From: Panthera uncia
Taxonomy: Eukaryota; Chordata; Mammalia; Carnivora; Felidae
Direction of reading: 5' to 3'
DNA length: 64,000 nt
Assembly: GCF_023721935.1 (NCBI RefSeq)
Contig: NW_026057588.1
Location: 5,286,186-5,350,185, forward strand
The notes beneath the pieces are model-generated. The model was not told the origin of the DNA and made no database searches. It saw nothing but the letters and a program-made list of their open reading frames with translations. A program made the translations under genes and the position numbers. This document shows, piece by piece, positions 53,091 through 63,216 of this stretch; position 1 is the stretch's first letter, and every line of letters starts with the position of its first letter.

Positions 53091-53700
53091 AAGAGGGAGT
53101 GACCTCGGCATCACGGCAGCGAAGGAAAAGCCTCCTTTTTACCCCCCTTAACAACGGGTTAGACACCCGTCCAGGAACGGAGGCGCCCCCGTGGGTGCTG
53201 CGCGATCCGGAAGGAGGCCTGCGCACCTGCGCATGAGGTGACGGGCACCTGCGGAGCCAGCAAGTGTTGGGGAAGCCAGGAGAGTGCAGACCAGGGCAGA
53301 GTCTCGCCAGCAGCGAGAATCTGCACGAGCGCAGGTTTCCGGGGGGGACTCGGCGGCAGCGCCCTCGCGCGCGGGGAAAGGAGAGCCGCACGGGGGGCGC
53401 CCAGCCATTCGCAGCGCAGGACGCCGCGGCGCACCGTGGGACCTCCCCTACCAGGGGAGGAGGGATCCTGGGAGAGACGGCAGATACAGATTTCTGGGGC
53501 CTTGGAAGGGAGAGACTTTGCGCCAATCCCAAACCTCTCCCAGCTCTGAGCGCCTACGAGCGCGCAGCAGCCGGTCCCGCGGACCCAGAGCGCGCTCGGC
53601 GATACGACCGCGCGTCGGCCGGGAGAGACCTCAGCTGGAGCTACAGCGCCACCTTCCGGAACAGGAGAGAACGCTTTCCAGGATACGGCCTGCTGAGTCC
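53090..53700. promoter_or_regulatory. CpG island, possible promoter
   Basis: I count roughly 60 CpGs in 600 bases, with CGCGCGCG near 53366, an NRF1-like TGCGCATG at 53228 and ETS-type CCGGAA words at 53207 and 53656. No SINE lies inside. Frames on both strands (up to 204 codons on the minus strand) carry no domain. It lies between DPRX and ZNF331, downstream of ZNF331 and upstream of DPRX on their shared strand, so a distal DPRX promoter, an unannotated RNA promoter or a methylation-controlled element are all possible. Confidence 0.6.
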
Positions 53701-53845
53701 TTAAGACATCCATCCCATTAAAGCTTTTGAATTGGGCCGCAGGAGGGAACAAGACTGGGGCAGGTGCACCCATACAAAGTCAGAAGACCCCAGACGGTAA
53801 AAGTGCCATCGAATAGAATGCCCCATCCGAAGGTCACTCGCGCAT

Positions 53846-54055
53846 TTTTTTTTTTTTTTAATTTTTGAGAGAGAGAGACAGAGCATGAGCAGAGGAGCGG
53901 CAGAAAGAGAGTGAGACACGGAATCCGAAACGGGCTTCAGGCTCTGAGCTGTCAGCACAGAGCCCAATGCGAGTCTCCAACTCACTAACGGAACCGTGAG
54001 ATCATGACCTGAGCCAAAGTCAGAGGCTTAACCCACTGAGCCACCCAGACGCCCC
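53846..54055 (-). mobile_element. SINEC_Fc-type SINE
   Basis: T run, AATTTTTGAGAGAGAGAGAC, ends GAGCCACCCAGACGCCCC. Confidence 0.94.
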
Positions 54056-54059
54056 TAGG

Positions 54060-54315
54060 TGAATAGGTTTTTAAGAGAACAAACAGGAGATAAGAAACTT
54101 TGTGATAGTGTTTGCCTGTGCAGGCGTGAGCGGTCTTTCCATCGTCAGGGAATTAGAATAGTAAGTTTACTTTCCTTGTGCTTGGGAACAGCTCTTCCCT
54201 GAAGAGGGAGTTTGTTGCATCCTTATACTGTAGAATATTCTGCTTTGAGTCACATAAGGGAAGAGCCAAGAAGGCTCCTTTGTGCATCGGTTGGGTCTCA
54301 ACTGACTTCCCTTTA
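54060..54315. other. no gene seen
   Basis: Short non-repeat interval. Confidence 0.4.
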
Positions 54316-54327
54316 AAATAATCTTCA

Positions 54328-54551
54328 GGGAGCGTGGGTGGCTCAGTCGGTTGAGGGTCCGACTTCAGCTCAGGTCATGATCTCCCGGTCCTTGAGTTCG
54401 AGCCCCATGTCGGGCTCTGGGTTGATGGCTCAGAGCCTGGAGCCTGCTTCGGATTCTGTGTCTCCCTCTCTCTCTGCCCCTGCCCCGTTCATGCTCTGTC
54501 TCTCTCTGTCTCAAAAATAAATAAACGTTAAAAAAAATTAAAAAATAAAAT
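54328..54551 (+). mobile_element. young SINEC_Fc-type SINE
   Basis: GGGAGCGTGGGTGGCTCAG head. TSD AAAATAATCTTCA is identical on both sides. Confidence 0.96.
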
Positions 54552-54569
54552 AAAATAATCTTCATATTC

Positions 54570-54753
54570 AGGATGCCTGGGTGGCTCCGTTGGTTAAGCG
54601 TTGGACTCTTGGTTTCGGCTCTGGTTCGTGAGTTTGAGCAGCGCAGAGCCTGCTTGGGATTCTCTGTCTCCCTCTGTCTTTCCCTTTGCCCCGCTTGGGT
54701 TCTCACTCAAAAATACTTATATAAACCTTTAATTAAAAAAAAAAAAAAAAAAG
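54570..54753 (+). mobile_element. SINEC_Fc-type SINE, shortened
   Basis: GGATGCCTGGGTGGCTCCG head. Part of the tRNA-like region and middle is deleted (GAGCAGCGCAGAGCC). Long A tail. Confidence 0.92.
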
Positions 54754-54759
54754 CTTTAA

Positions 54760-55400
54760 GATAATCTTAATGTCAACCCTGGGGGTCTGAGTTGGTTTCC
54801 ACACAACCAACCAAAAGTCTGCTCAAGAGCTTAAGCCACTTCGCTCCATCTTGGGTGGATGGCTTTTTGAAAGTCAGTGAAGGAGTACTGCATTTCAGTC
54901 CTATTGTTGGTGGATTGTACCCGGCGTATCAGCACGTCAGGTGTTTGATGCATGTCGTAACCTGTTCCGTCAGTCCTGCACCAGGCCCCTTCCCTCGCCT
55001 GGGACTCTCCCGTGAAGGAACTGTGCTTCTTCTGTCTTGCATCACGTTGCGTCTCGTGGCTGCTTGCTCCGCTGGCCCAGCCAGCTGAGCTCGTTGAAGA
55101 ACAGGATGAATTCATAGTCATCCGTATCTTCTCCCATCCCCATGTGCTAGGCGGGGCGAGTGCATGATGCTTGCTTGTTAAATGCCATGCCTGTGTGGAT
55201 TAACAGATATCAGAGCTCCCCTGCTTCTGGTTGGGTCCCAGCTCGGCTTGGGGGTCCCCTGCACCCGACTGTCCCAGGCGTGTGCAGACTGGCAAGTCAA
55301 GGAGCCTAAGAAGATGGGGGGAGGAAGGGCTGTGAGTGGGGTCCCATGTTATACAGCTCCTACTTCTCTGGGTCCTTGGCGATCAAATGGATTCGAATAT
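54760..55400. other. unassigned interval
   Basis: A 141-codon frame at 55182-55607 runs into the next SINE. No domain is seen, so no gene is called. Confidence 0.4.
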
Positions 55401-55410
55401 TTAAAAATCT

Positions 55411-55632
55411 GGGGCGCCTGGGTGGCTCAGTCGGTTAAGCGTCCGACTTCAGCTCAGGTCATGATCTCACGGTCCGTGAGTTCGAGCCCCGCATCGGGCT
55501 CTGGGCTGATGATGGCCCAGGGCCTGGAGCCTGCTTCCGATTCTGTGTCTCCCTCTCTCTCTGACCCTCCCCCGTTCATGCTCTGCCTCTGTCTCAAAAA
55601 TAAATAAACGTTAAAAAAATATTAAAAAAAAA
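55411..55632 (+). mobile_element. young SINEC_Fc-type SINE
   Basis: GGGGCGCCTGGGTGGCTCAG head, near-consensus. GATGATGGCCCAGGGCC is a small insertion. Confidence 0.96.
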
Positions 55633-55647
55633 AATCTTAGAAATAAA

Positions 55648-55836
55648 GGCACCTGGATGGCTCAGTTGGTTAAGTGTCCGACTCTTGGTTTCAGCTCAGG
55701 TCATGGTCTCACAGTTTGTGGGATTGAGCCCTGTGCCCGCCTCTGTGCTGACAGTGTGGAGCCTGCTTGGGATTCTCTCTCTCTCCCTCTGCCCCTGCTC
55801 ATGTTCTCTCTGCAAATAAATAAACGTTAAAAAAAA
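55648..55836 (+). mobile_element. SINE, older SINEC_F form
   Basis: GGCACCTGGATGGCTCAGTT head, GACAGTGTGGAGCCTGC middle. AAATCTTAGAAA recurs on both sides. Confidence 0.93.
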
Positions 55837-55967
55837 AATCTTAGAAAGATATTGAAGGGTTGAGGAAAGGTGCCCCCAGAATAGGCACTGTTGGCTGCAG
55901 GTTACTTTAAGTTGAAAGCAGTCAAGACCCTGGAGGCTCAAGAGGAACTTTCGCCCCTCCCTTAATT

Positions 55968-56180
55968 TTTTTTTTTAATGTTTATTTATTTTTGAGACAG
56001 AGAGAGACAGAGCATGAACGGGGGAGGGGCAGAGAGAGAGGGAGACACAGAAACGGAAGCAGGCTCCAGGCTCTGAGCAGTCAGCACAGAGCCGGACGCG
56101 GGGCTCGAACTCACATACTGCAAGATGGTGACCTGAGCCGAAGTCGGACGCTTAACCGACTGAGCCACCCAGGCGCCCCT
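55968..56180 (-). mobile_element. young SINEC_Fc-type SINE
   Basis: Near-consensus. TSD CCCCTCCCTTAATT on both sides. Confidence 0.96.
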
Positions 56181-56285
56181 TTCACCCCTCCCTTAATTAC
56201 ATAGAAGAATCTAAATTGGAGAGTGTTTCCAGAGTAAAGATTATTAGCAGAGATAAATTTTATCTGAGTGACCCATCTGTATAAA

Positions 56286-56494
56286 AAAAAATTTTTTTAA
56301 TGTTTATTTATTTCTGAGACAGAGACAGAGCATGAGTGGGGGAGGGGCAGAGAGAGAGGGAGACACAGAATCTGAAACAGGCTCCAGGCTCTGAGCTGTC
56401 AGCACAGAGCTCAACGTGGGGCTCGAACCCACGAGCTGAGATCATGACCTGAGCTAAAGTTGGATGCTTAACCGACTGAGCCACCCAGGTGCCC
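56286..56494 (-). mobile_element. SINEC_Fc-type SINE
   Basis: TTTTTTTAATGTTTATTTATT start, ends GAGCCACCCAGGTGCCC. Confidence 0.95.
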
Positions 56495-56772
56495 AAACCA
56501 TATTTTATTTGTATGTTGCGTAACTCTTCATCGTGCAAGATGAAACTCTGCCCCCATTAAACACCTCCTCCTCCCCCTCCCTCTATCCCACGGCCAGCCC
56601 ATTGTACTTTCTGTCTCCACGAATTTGAGGACTCCGGGTACTTCATAGAAGTGGAATCATACATCTGTCTTTGTGATCGGCATATCTCAGTTACCATAAT
56701 GTCTTCCAGATTCATCTGTGTTGCAGCATGTACCAAAATTCAGTCTTTTAAAGGCTGAATAATATTTCTCTG
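56495..56772 (-). mobile_element. LINE-1 3' end (antisense)
   Basis: CATTGTACTTTCTGTCTCCA, AAGTGGAATCATACATCTGT and CTTTTAAAGGCTGAATAAT. Confidence 0.88.
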
Positions 56773-56773
56773 G

Positions 56774-56970
56774 GGGGCCCCTGGTTGGCTCAGTCGGTTG
56801 AGTGTCTGACTCTTGATTTAGGCTCAGGTCATGATCCAAGCAAGGGTCTTGGGATTGAGCCCCAAGTCAGGCTCCGTGCTGAGAGTGGAGCCTGCTTAAG
56901 ATTCTCTTTCTCTCTCTCTCCCTCTGCCCCTCTCCCCTGTTCTCTCTCCCTAAACATTAAAAAAGAAAAT
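56774..56970 (+). mobile_element. SINE, older SINEC_F form
   Basis: GGGGCCCCTGGTTGGCTCAG head, a shortened middle and a CT-rich body. Confidence 0.9.
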
Positions 56971-57040
56971 TATTTTTTAAATCTCCACCCAGTGTGAGGC
57001 TTCAACCTACAACCCTGTGATCAAGAGTGACAGGCTCTTA
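56971..57040 (-). mobile_element. short old CAN-SINE fragment
   Basis: AAATCTCCACCCAGTGTGAG and GTGATCAAGAGTGACAGGCTC. The head is missing where the next SINE starts. Confidence 0.75.
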
Positions 57041-57280
57041 GGGGCACCTAGGTGGTTTAGTCGGTTAAGCGTCCGATTTTGGTTCAGGTCATGACCTCAT
57101 GGTTCATGGGTTCGAGCCCCCCCTTTGTGCTCTGTGCTGACAGCTCAGAGCCTGGACCCTGCTTCAGACTCCGTGTCTCCCTCTCTCTCTGTCCCTCCCC
57201 TGCTCACCCTCTCTCTCTCTCTCTCTCAAAATAATAATAATAATAATAATAATGAATAAATAAATAAATAAATATTAGGG
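57041..57280 (+). mobile_element. SINEC_Fc-type SINE with (AAT)n(AAAT)n tail
   Basis: GGGGCACCTAGGTGGTTTAG head. The tail has expanded to AATAATAAT and AAATAAAT at 57231-57275. Confidence 0.94.
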
Positions 57281-57309
57281 CACGGACTAGAAATAAAAGG
57301 AAGGGAAGA

Positions 57310-57498
57310 GGGGCGCCTGGGCGGCTCAGTTCGTTGAGCATCTGACTTTGGCTCAGCACATGATCTCACGGTTCATGGGTTTGAGCCCCATATCAGACTA
57401 GCTACTGTCAGCACAGAGCCCACTTCAGATCCTCTGTCCCTCTCTCTCTCTGCCCCTCCCCTGCTTGCGCTCTCTCTCCCTCTCAAAAATAAACATCA
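57310..57498 (+). mobile_element. SINEC_Fc-type SINE
   Basis: GGGGCGCCTGGGCGGCTCAG head. Its tail CAAAAATAAACATCA is where the next copy inserted. Confidence 0.94.
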
Positions 57499-57723
57499 GG
57501 GTTGCCTGAGTGGTTCAGTCGGTTAAGTGACTTCGGCTCAGGTCATGATCTCACAGTTCGAGTTCGAGCCCCGCGTTGGGCTCTGTGCTGACAGCTCAGA
57601 GCCTGGAGCCTGTTTCAGATTCTGTGTCCCCCTCTTTCTGCCCCTCCCCTGTCTGCACTTTGTCTCTCTCTCTCTCTGAGCTAAATAGACATTAAGAAAA
57701 AATAAAAACATTAAAAAAAAAAA
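57499..57723 (+). mobile_element. SINEC_Fc-type SINE in a SINE tail
   Basis: GGGTTGCCTGAGTGGTTCAG head. The outer words AAAAGGAAGGGAAGAG (57296) and AAAAGGAAGAGAATAG (57720) flank both copies. Confidence 0.93.
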
Positions 57724-58225
57724 GGAAGAGAATAGACACATCGTGCAGGTGGTAACAGGAAGCTGGCATAGCTGTTTTAACATCAGGCAACGGAGACTCT
57801 AAGAGAGTAGTATCAGGTGAAGTACATCATTTCATAATATCCAAGAGAACTGATCATTTTTATTTTCCCGCCAGCTTTATTGAGGTATAGTTGACTTATC
57901 AGCTTGTGTAAGTGATCATTTTTCTTTACGTTTTCGGTCATACTCTTACGTGGTAGGGTTGGTGAGGAAAAGTTGTGAACTGAGGAGAATTGCATTGCCA
58001 GAGGCGGGGCGGCATGGGAAGTAATGGTGGATATGTGGGTACATTTGGGTGGAACTAAAAGTCAAGACCGCTGTGCTGAAGGGAATACTTGAAATTGAGA
58101 TTGTGGATGCTGAAGATGTAGATAAGAGCCAAGTACAGGATTGTCTGTGGGGTAAGCAGTAGAGTGAAGAATATGACCATTGTGAGGATGGAAGTCAAGA
58201 AAATGAACAGCGAAGTTAATACGGT
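57724..58225. other. mostly unassigned, small L1 remnant
   Basis: CCAGCTTTATTGAGGTATAG near 57873 is an old L1 3' word on the minus strand. The rest is unrecognised. Confidence 0.4.
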
Positions 58226-58230
58226 GAGTT

Positions 58231-58451
58231 TTTTAAAAATGTTTTAATGTGGTTTTTTTTGAGAGAGAGTGACAGAGTGTAAGTGGGGGAGGGGCAGAGA
58301 GAGAGGGAGACACAGAATCCAAAGCAGGCTCCAGGCTCTGAGCTGTCAGCACAGAGCCTGACGCGGGGCTCGAACTCATGAGCCATGAGATCATGACAAT
58401 AGCCAAAGTCAAGAGTAGGATGCTAAACCAACCGAGCCACTCAGGCGCCCC
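58231..58451 (-). mobile_element. SINEC_Fc-type SINE
   Basis: GAGAGAGTGACAGAGTGTAAG body, ends GAGCCACTCAGGCGCCCC. Confidence 0.94.
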
Positions 58452-58474
58452 TAGTTTCCTTTTTGTTTTTTGTG

Positions 58475-58656
58475 TTTTTAATATTTTTAAATGTTTATTT
58501 TGAGAGAGAGAGAGAGTAGGGGACAGGGTGGAGACTCCCAAACAGACTCCACGCTGTCAGCACAGAGCCCGATGTGGGGCTTGAATCCACGAACTGTGAG
58601 ATCATGACCTGAGCCGAAGTCGGCTGCTTAACCGACTGAACCATCCAGGCGCCCCT
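58475..58656 (-). mobile_element. SINE, internally deleted
   Basis: Body shortened to GTAGGGGACAGGGTGGAG. Ends GAACCATCCAGGCGCCCC. Confidence 0.92.
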
Positions 58657-58659
58657 CTT

Positions 58660-59350
58660 TTTATGTATATATTTATAAAGATATTTTCTTAATGGTTACC
58701 ATGGGGATTTTAGCCGACATTCTAAATTTGTAACAATCTAGTTTGAGCTGATGCCAACTTAGATTCAGTAACAGACACCGTGCTCCTATCACTGTCAGTT
58801 ACAGGTTTACTTTTGTGCCCATTAACAGAGACATCATTTCTGATGCATTTATCCTTTAAATCATGCAGGAAATCAGAGGGATTACAAATATTTACCTGTG
58901 TAGTTACAGTTTCTTTACATGCCTTCAAACTGCTGCCGTGTGCCATTTCATGTCAACCTGAAGGACTCCCTTTAGCATTTTTCAAAAATTTTAATGTTTA
59001 TTTATTTTTGAGATACAGAACGTGAGTGGGGGAGGGGCAGAGAGAGAGGGAGACACAGAATCTGAAGCAGGCTCCAGGCTCTGAGCTATCAACACAGAGC
59101 CCGATGCGGGGCTAGAACCCACGAACCGTGAGATCATGACCTGAACGGAAGTCAGATGCTTGACCGAGTCACCCCAGGCGTAGGGCAGGTCTGTTAACAA
59201 GCAACTCCTTGGTCTTTTATCTGGGAGTGTCCTCACTTCTGTCTAGTTTTTAAAGGACAGTTTTGATGGATAAAGAATTCTTGGTTTGCAGCCTTTTCTT
59301 TTAGCACTTTATATCATTCCACCCCCTGTCGAGATCTTGTGAACGCTTGC
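58660..59350 (-). mobile_element. old LINE-1 fragment, split by SINE
   Basis: Plus strand reads antisense L1: AGTTTGAGCTGATGCCAACT, then after the SINE AAAGGACAGTTTTGATGGAT, AAGAATTCTTGGTTTGCAGC and TTAGCACTTTATATCATTCC. Confidence 0.75.
58985..59180 (-). mobile_element. SINEC_Fc-type SINE in L1
   Basis: Near-consensus body. The head end is truncated to GAGTCACCCCAGGCG. Confidence 0.93.
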
Positions 59351-59518
59351 AACAGCTCTTTAGACATATCCTTAATGATAAAGTGTGTCTTATATATTTG
59401 AGAAGGGGATCATTGATTAATGTGTTATTGAGGCTCAATAAAATTTAGATGTTCAACGGACATTTCTTGACTGCCTACAACGTACATGGTGCCTACTGTT
59501 CAAAAGGGTCAGGATTCA

Positions 59519-59737
59519 GGGGCACCCGGGTGGCTCAGTTGGTTAAGCGTCCGACTTCGGCTGAGGTCATGATCTCACAGTCCATGGGTTTTGGGCCCTG
59601 AGTCAGGCTCTGTGCTGACTGCTCGGAGCCTGGAGCCTGCTTCGGTTTCTGTGTTTCCTTTTTTCTAACTCTCCCCTGCTCGCGCTCTATCTCTTTCTCT
59701 CTCAAAAATACACAAACATTAAAAAAATTGTTTTTAA
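59519..59737 (+). mobile_element. SINEC_Fc-type SINE
   Basis: GGGGCACCCGGGTGGCTCAG head. TSD AAAAGGGTCAGGATTCA is identical on both sides. Confidence 0.96.
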
Positions 59738-59840
59738 AAAAAGGGTCAGGATTCAGAGGTAAGCAAGCGAAAGGTCACAGGATTCAAGAACTCACACTCT
59801 GATGGAGAACACAGACGATAAGTCAGTAAACCTTCAGTAG

Positions 59841-60050
59841 AGGGGTGCCTGGGTGGCTCAGTCGGTTAAGTGTATGACTTCGGCTCAGGTCATGATCTTA
59901 TGGTTCATGTTCAAGCCCCATGTCAGTCTCTGTGCTGACAGCTCAAAGCCTGGAGCCTGCTTTGGATTCTGTGTCTCCCTCTCTCAGCTCCTCCCCTGCT
60001 TACACTCTCTCTCTAATAAATAAACATTAAAAATTAAAAAAAAAAAAAAA
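59841..60050 (+). mobile_element. SINEC_Fc-type SINE
   Basis: GGGGTGCCTGGGTGGCTCAG head. TSD GTAAACCTTCAGTA / AAAACCTTCCGTA. Confidence 0.94.
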
Positions 60051-60054
60051 AAAC

Positions 60055-61195
60055 CTTCCGTAAAAATTTCAGTTTTGGATATGCACCAAAAGCAAATGAG
60101 TAGTGATGTGACAGAGCTGCATCAAGATGCCTTAAACCCTATTCTCCCAAAAACTGAGCCTGAAGCAAGGATTATGCATTGATGCTTTCATGGGCGGCAA
60201 GAACGAACTTGTCAGAACCACTCTGATGCCAGGGTGGCAAACACTGGGAGACCACACTCTTGAAAACAGTCCAAAGCAGAGTTTGAAGATTTCTGAAGTT
60301 GAAACTGTGGGGGTGCCTGGGTGGCCTCGCCCTATCCCTGCCCCCACTTCCCTTCATGCAGGACAGCACCCACCCACACCTGCAGTCTGCAGATATCTGT
60401 ATTCTGTGAATACTACACCCCAACCCTGAGGTAAACCAAACATTAAGCCCTACGTTGACCCCAGAATCTGGATCCTCTGTTGCCCTTGTAGGACGCTCCT
60501 CTGTGCTCTAACCACACTACCACCCCCCCGTACCAAGGCCAGACCCACAGGCATTCAAGTCTTCTAGCTCTTGAAGGCTTCAGTCTCCCAGGACCTGTCT
60601 GAGCACTAGCCATTCCTCCCCCAGCTTCTCAAACTCACTCCTGTGGGCTCTAGTCCTTTCCACAAGACGACCTCTCCCTTCTCCCTAGGACTCCTGACTC
60701 TAACTGCTCCCTGCATTCTCCCAGGACTGGATGGAGGGTCCCAGCGCCTCCCCCCAGGGCAAGTCCACTCGCCACCCCCCTTCAGCACCACCTCCTTGCT
60801 CCTGCTGTTGGGACCCCCAAGATCTCACGTGCTGGTCCCATATTCCTTCCGGAACAGGTCACGTGTGACGATCCAACAAAGTGCCAGGCTCACACGTGAT
60901 TCTAATGGTAGCTATTCTAGTGATCTGGTGAAATCGCAGGTAGTGTTCTTATTTCCTTGGTGAGAAAAGACGTCGAACCCATTTCACTGGCTCACCGGCC
61001 ATTTGATGATCTCTGTCAAGCACTTATTTAAGTCTCCCTGCCCGCCTTTCCCACCAATTTGTTACTGACTTGGGGGATTTGGTTCTCTGTGTGAGTCCTT
61101 TACCCGGTGCATAGACAGGAAGTGCCTTCTTCCTGTTGTTTTTGCTGGCTTCATGGTTTCGCCTGACGAACAACTTTCAACAAGATCCAACATGT
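60055..61195. other. no gene or repeat recognised
   Basis: C-rich non-repetitive DNA downstream of ZNF331. Frames on both strands lack domains. Confidence 0.45.
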
Positions 61196-61202
61196 AAACT
61201 TT

Positions 61203-61208
61203 TTATTT
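61203..61208 (-). terminator. ZNF331 candidate polyadenylation signal
   Basis: Plus-strand TTTATT is AATAAA on the minus strand, about 670 bases after the stop codon. Another AATAAA at 61408-61413 lies inside a MIR. Confidence 0.45.
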
Positions 61209-61389
61209 CATAATGAGCATCTTTTGTGTACCAAGAAACGCTGTCCACCCCAAGGCCGTGGCAGTAATCTCTAGATTACTGTTATTTTCTTCTAGAAGTC
61301 TGAGTCTTTTCTAAACCCGCTGTACCCACAGGGAAGGGGGTCTTCCTGTAAGAATTCGCTAAGAGCAACGCCCATGGTAATGATGGTAA

Positions 61390-61565
61390 GAACAACAACA
61401 GCTAATATTTATTGAGCTTATGTGATATTCCAGATACACTTTCAAAGAGTTTACAAGTACCAGACGCAGTCACCACAACAGCAGTATTAGGTGTAATTAT
61501 CCCCATTCCACACATAACGCACAGGGGGTACCAGGTCACTTCCCCAGTGAATCACAGGGAGTAAA
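61390..61565 (+). mobile_element. MIR in ZNF331 3'UTR
   Basis: AACAGCTAATATTTATTGAG, TTATCCCCATTCCACACATA and GGTCACTTCCCCAGTGAATC are MIR landmarks. Confidence 0.85.
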
Positions 61566-61879
61566 GCGGTGGGATGGTGACGATAACGGGGAGGGAGCGT
61601 ACCATGGCGGGAGGCTCTCCTGCATAGGTTACACTGGCGGAGTTATTCCCCAGAACAAGTCTGAAATGAGACAGACATCGAGTGGTACTAGGAGGCTTCT
61701 ATCCACTCACTGCACTAACCAATTCAGTAAAAAACAAAAAAAAAAAGTCTACACGGGGTATACGGTGATCACTAAGAAAAAGTGATTTCTCCATTCTCCA
61801 AATCTGCCTCAAGCGTGACTCCTCTGAGGTCCTGTGAGCAGAAGGGTGTCCGGTGAAGGCTTTCTCGTGTTAAATCGTA

Positions 61880-63216
61880 TCATGGGCTTTCCTTGTGTTG
61901 TGGAAGGAAGGAATGTGGGATGGAAGTTTCTGCATGTTCTTTGTGTTCAAGAGGTTTTCCAGCAGTGTGAATTCTCTCATGTTCTCGAAGATGGTTCACA
62001 TGGTGACACCCCTTCCCACACTCCTTACCTTCAAAGGGCTTCTCACCCGTGTGAATCTTCTGATGCTGCGTAAGCTGATGGCCGTGACTGAAGGCCTTCC
62101 CGCACTCTTTACATTCGTAGGGCTTCTCCCCTGTGTGAATCCTCTCATGTTTCACAAGGCTCGACCCGTAGATGAAGGCCTTCCCGCACTCCCTACATTT
62201 GTAAGGCGTCTCGCCTGTGTGGATCCGCTCGTGCTGCGTGAGGTGGTAGCCACAGTTGAAGGCCTTCCCACATTCTGTGCACTTGTAAGGCTTCTCACCC
62301 GTGTGAATCCTCTCGTGCTTCACGAGGCTCGAGCCCCAGCGGAAGGCCTTCCCGCACTCCTTGCACTCGTGTGGTTTCTCACCGGTGTGGATCTTCTGAT
62401 GCTGAGTGAGGTAGTTGACTCGCGTGAAGGCCTTCCCGCACTCCTGGCACTCGTAGGGCTTCTCGCCAGTGTGGATCCTCTTGTGCTGGACGAGGCTCGA
62501 GCCGCAGATGAAGGCCTTCCCGCAGTCCTTACACTCGTAGGGCTTCTCACCGCTGTGAATTCGCTTGTGCTGGATCAGTTTATACACACGGCTGAAGGTC
62601 TTCCCGCAGTCTTTGCACTCGTAGTCCTTCTCCCCCGTGTGAAACCTCTGATGCTGGGTGAGCTCGTCACCACGTCTAAAGGCCTTCCCGCAGTCCTTAC
62701 ACTCGTAGGGCTTCTCGCCCGTGTGGATCCTCTTATGAATGACCAGGCTCGAGCCCCAGCGGAAGGCCTTCCCGCAGTCCTTACATTCATAGGGTTTCTC
62801 CCCCGTGTGGATTTTCTGGTGTTGCGTGAGTTGATTGCCCCAACGAAAGGCCTTTTTGCATTCTTTACATTCATAGGGTTTCTCCCCCGTGTGAATCTTC
62901 TGATGCTGAGTGAGCTGGTAGCCACGACTGAAGGCCTTCCCACATTCCTTACATTCATAGGAATTCTCCCTAGCATGAGGTCTCTGGTGTGCTCTACCAG
63001 AGGTATTTTCTCTACAAGTGGGCGTTTTCTCATGGTTGGTTATCACTTGATTCAAACAGCCCTGCTGAGGGCCCTGTGACCTTTCAAACTCACCTTCACA
63101 CATCCAGTTAAGGCCCAGGGATTTACTTTTTCCATTTGAGTTCCATCTGGATAAATTTATTTCGTAAATGCCCTTTTCTGTAGGTAAACTCTTGGTCCCA
63201 TATGGTGACTCCAAAT
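61880..63216 (-). CDS. ZNF331: ZNF331 terminal zinc-finger exon
   Basis: KRAB-type C2H2 zinc-finger protein, a nuclear DNA-binding factor; only the last exon is in the window. It starts at the phase-1 acceptor after a pyrimidine tract (TTCCCCCCAG; 63216 is the first exonic base), codes DLESPYGTKSLPTEK, and runs 445 codons. About 86 linker residues (KSKSLGLNWMCEGEFERSQG) precede 12 tandem fingers joined by TGEKP. The linker and the finger series (RGYQLTQH, RWGNQLTQH, RRGDELTQH, RVYKLIQH, ICGSSLVQH, RVNYLTQH) match human ZNF331 closely. Finger 12 lacks its first Cys (Gly, codon at 62027-62029). It is followed by a 28-residue tail that aligns gap-free to a finger with both Cys changed to His, a degenerate finger 13 that human ZNF331 lacks as far as I recall. 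KRAB exons lie beyond 64000. Confidence 0.95.

Noticed and set aside
53159..53773. 204-codon minus-strand ORF in the second CpG island
   Set aside because: Three or more overlapping frames are equally open and no motif is recognisable; treated as a compositional effect.
743..59600. tRNA-like A- and B-box sequences on both strands
   Set aside because: All sit at the heads of SINEs with CT-rich or A tails. No free-standing tRNA with a full cloverleaf was found.
734..60050. Dozens of 60-100 codon ORFs with Met-Ala-Gln-Ser-Val-Lys-like starts or ser-rich tails (for example 2581-2778, 17759-17947, 23022-23402)
   Set aside because: They are translations of the SINE consensus in its various frames on both strands, not proteins.
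60305..60335. SINE-like GGGGTGCCTGGGTGGCC
   Set aside because: Only about 17 bases match and no tRNA-like or CT-rich body follows; likely chance or an unrecognisable truncation.
61895..63079. 394-codon plus-strand ORF
   Set aside because: Antisense shadow of the ZNF331 zinc-finger array; its periodic Leu/Val pattern comes from the repeat on the other strand.
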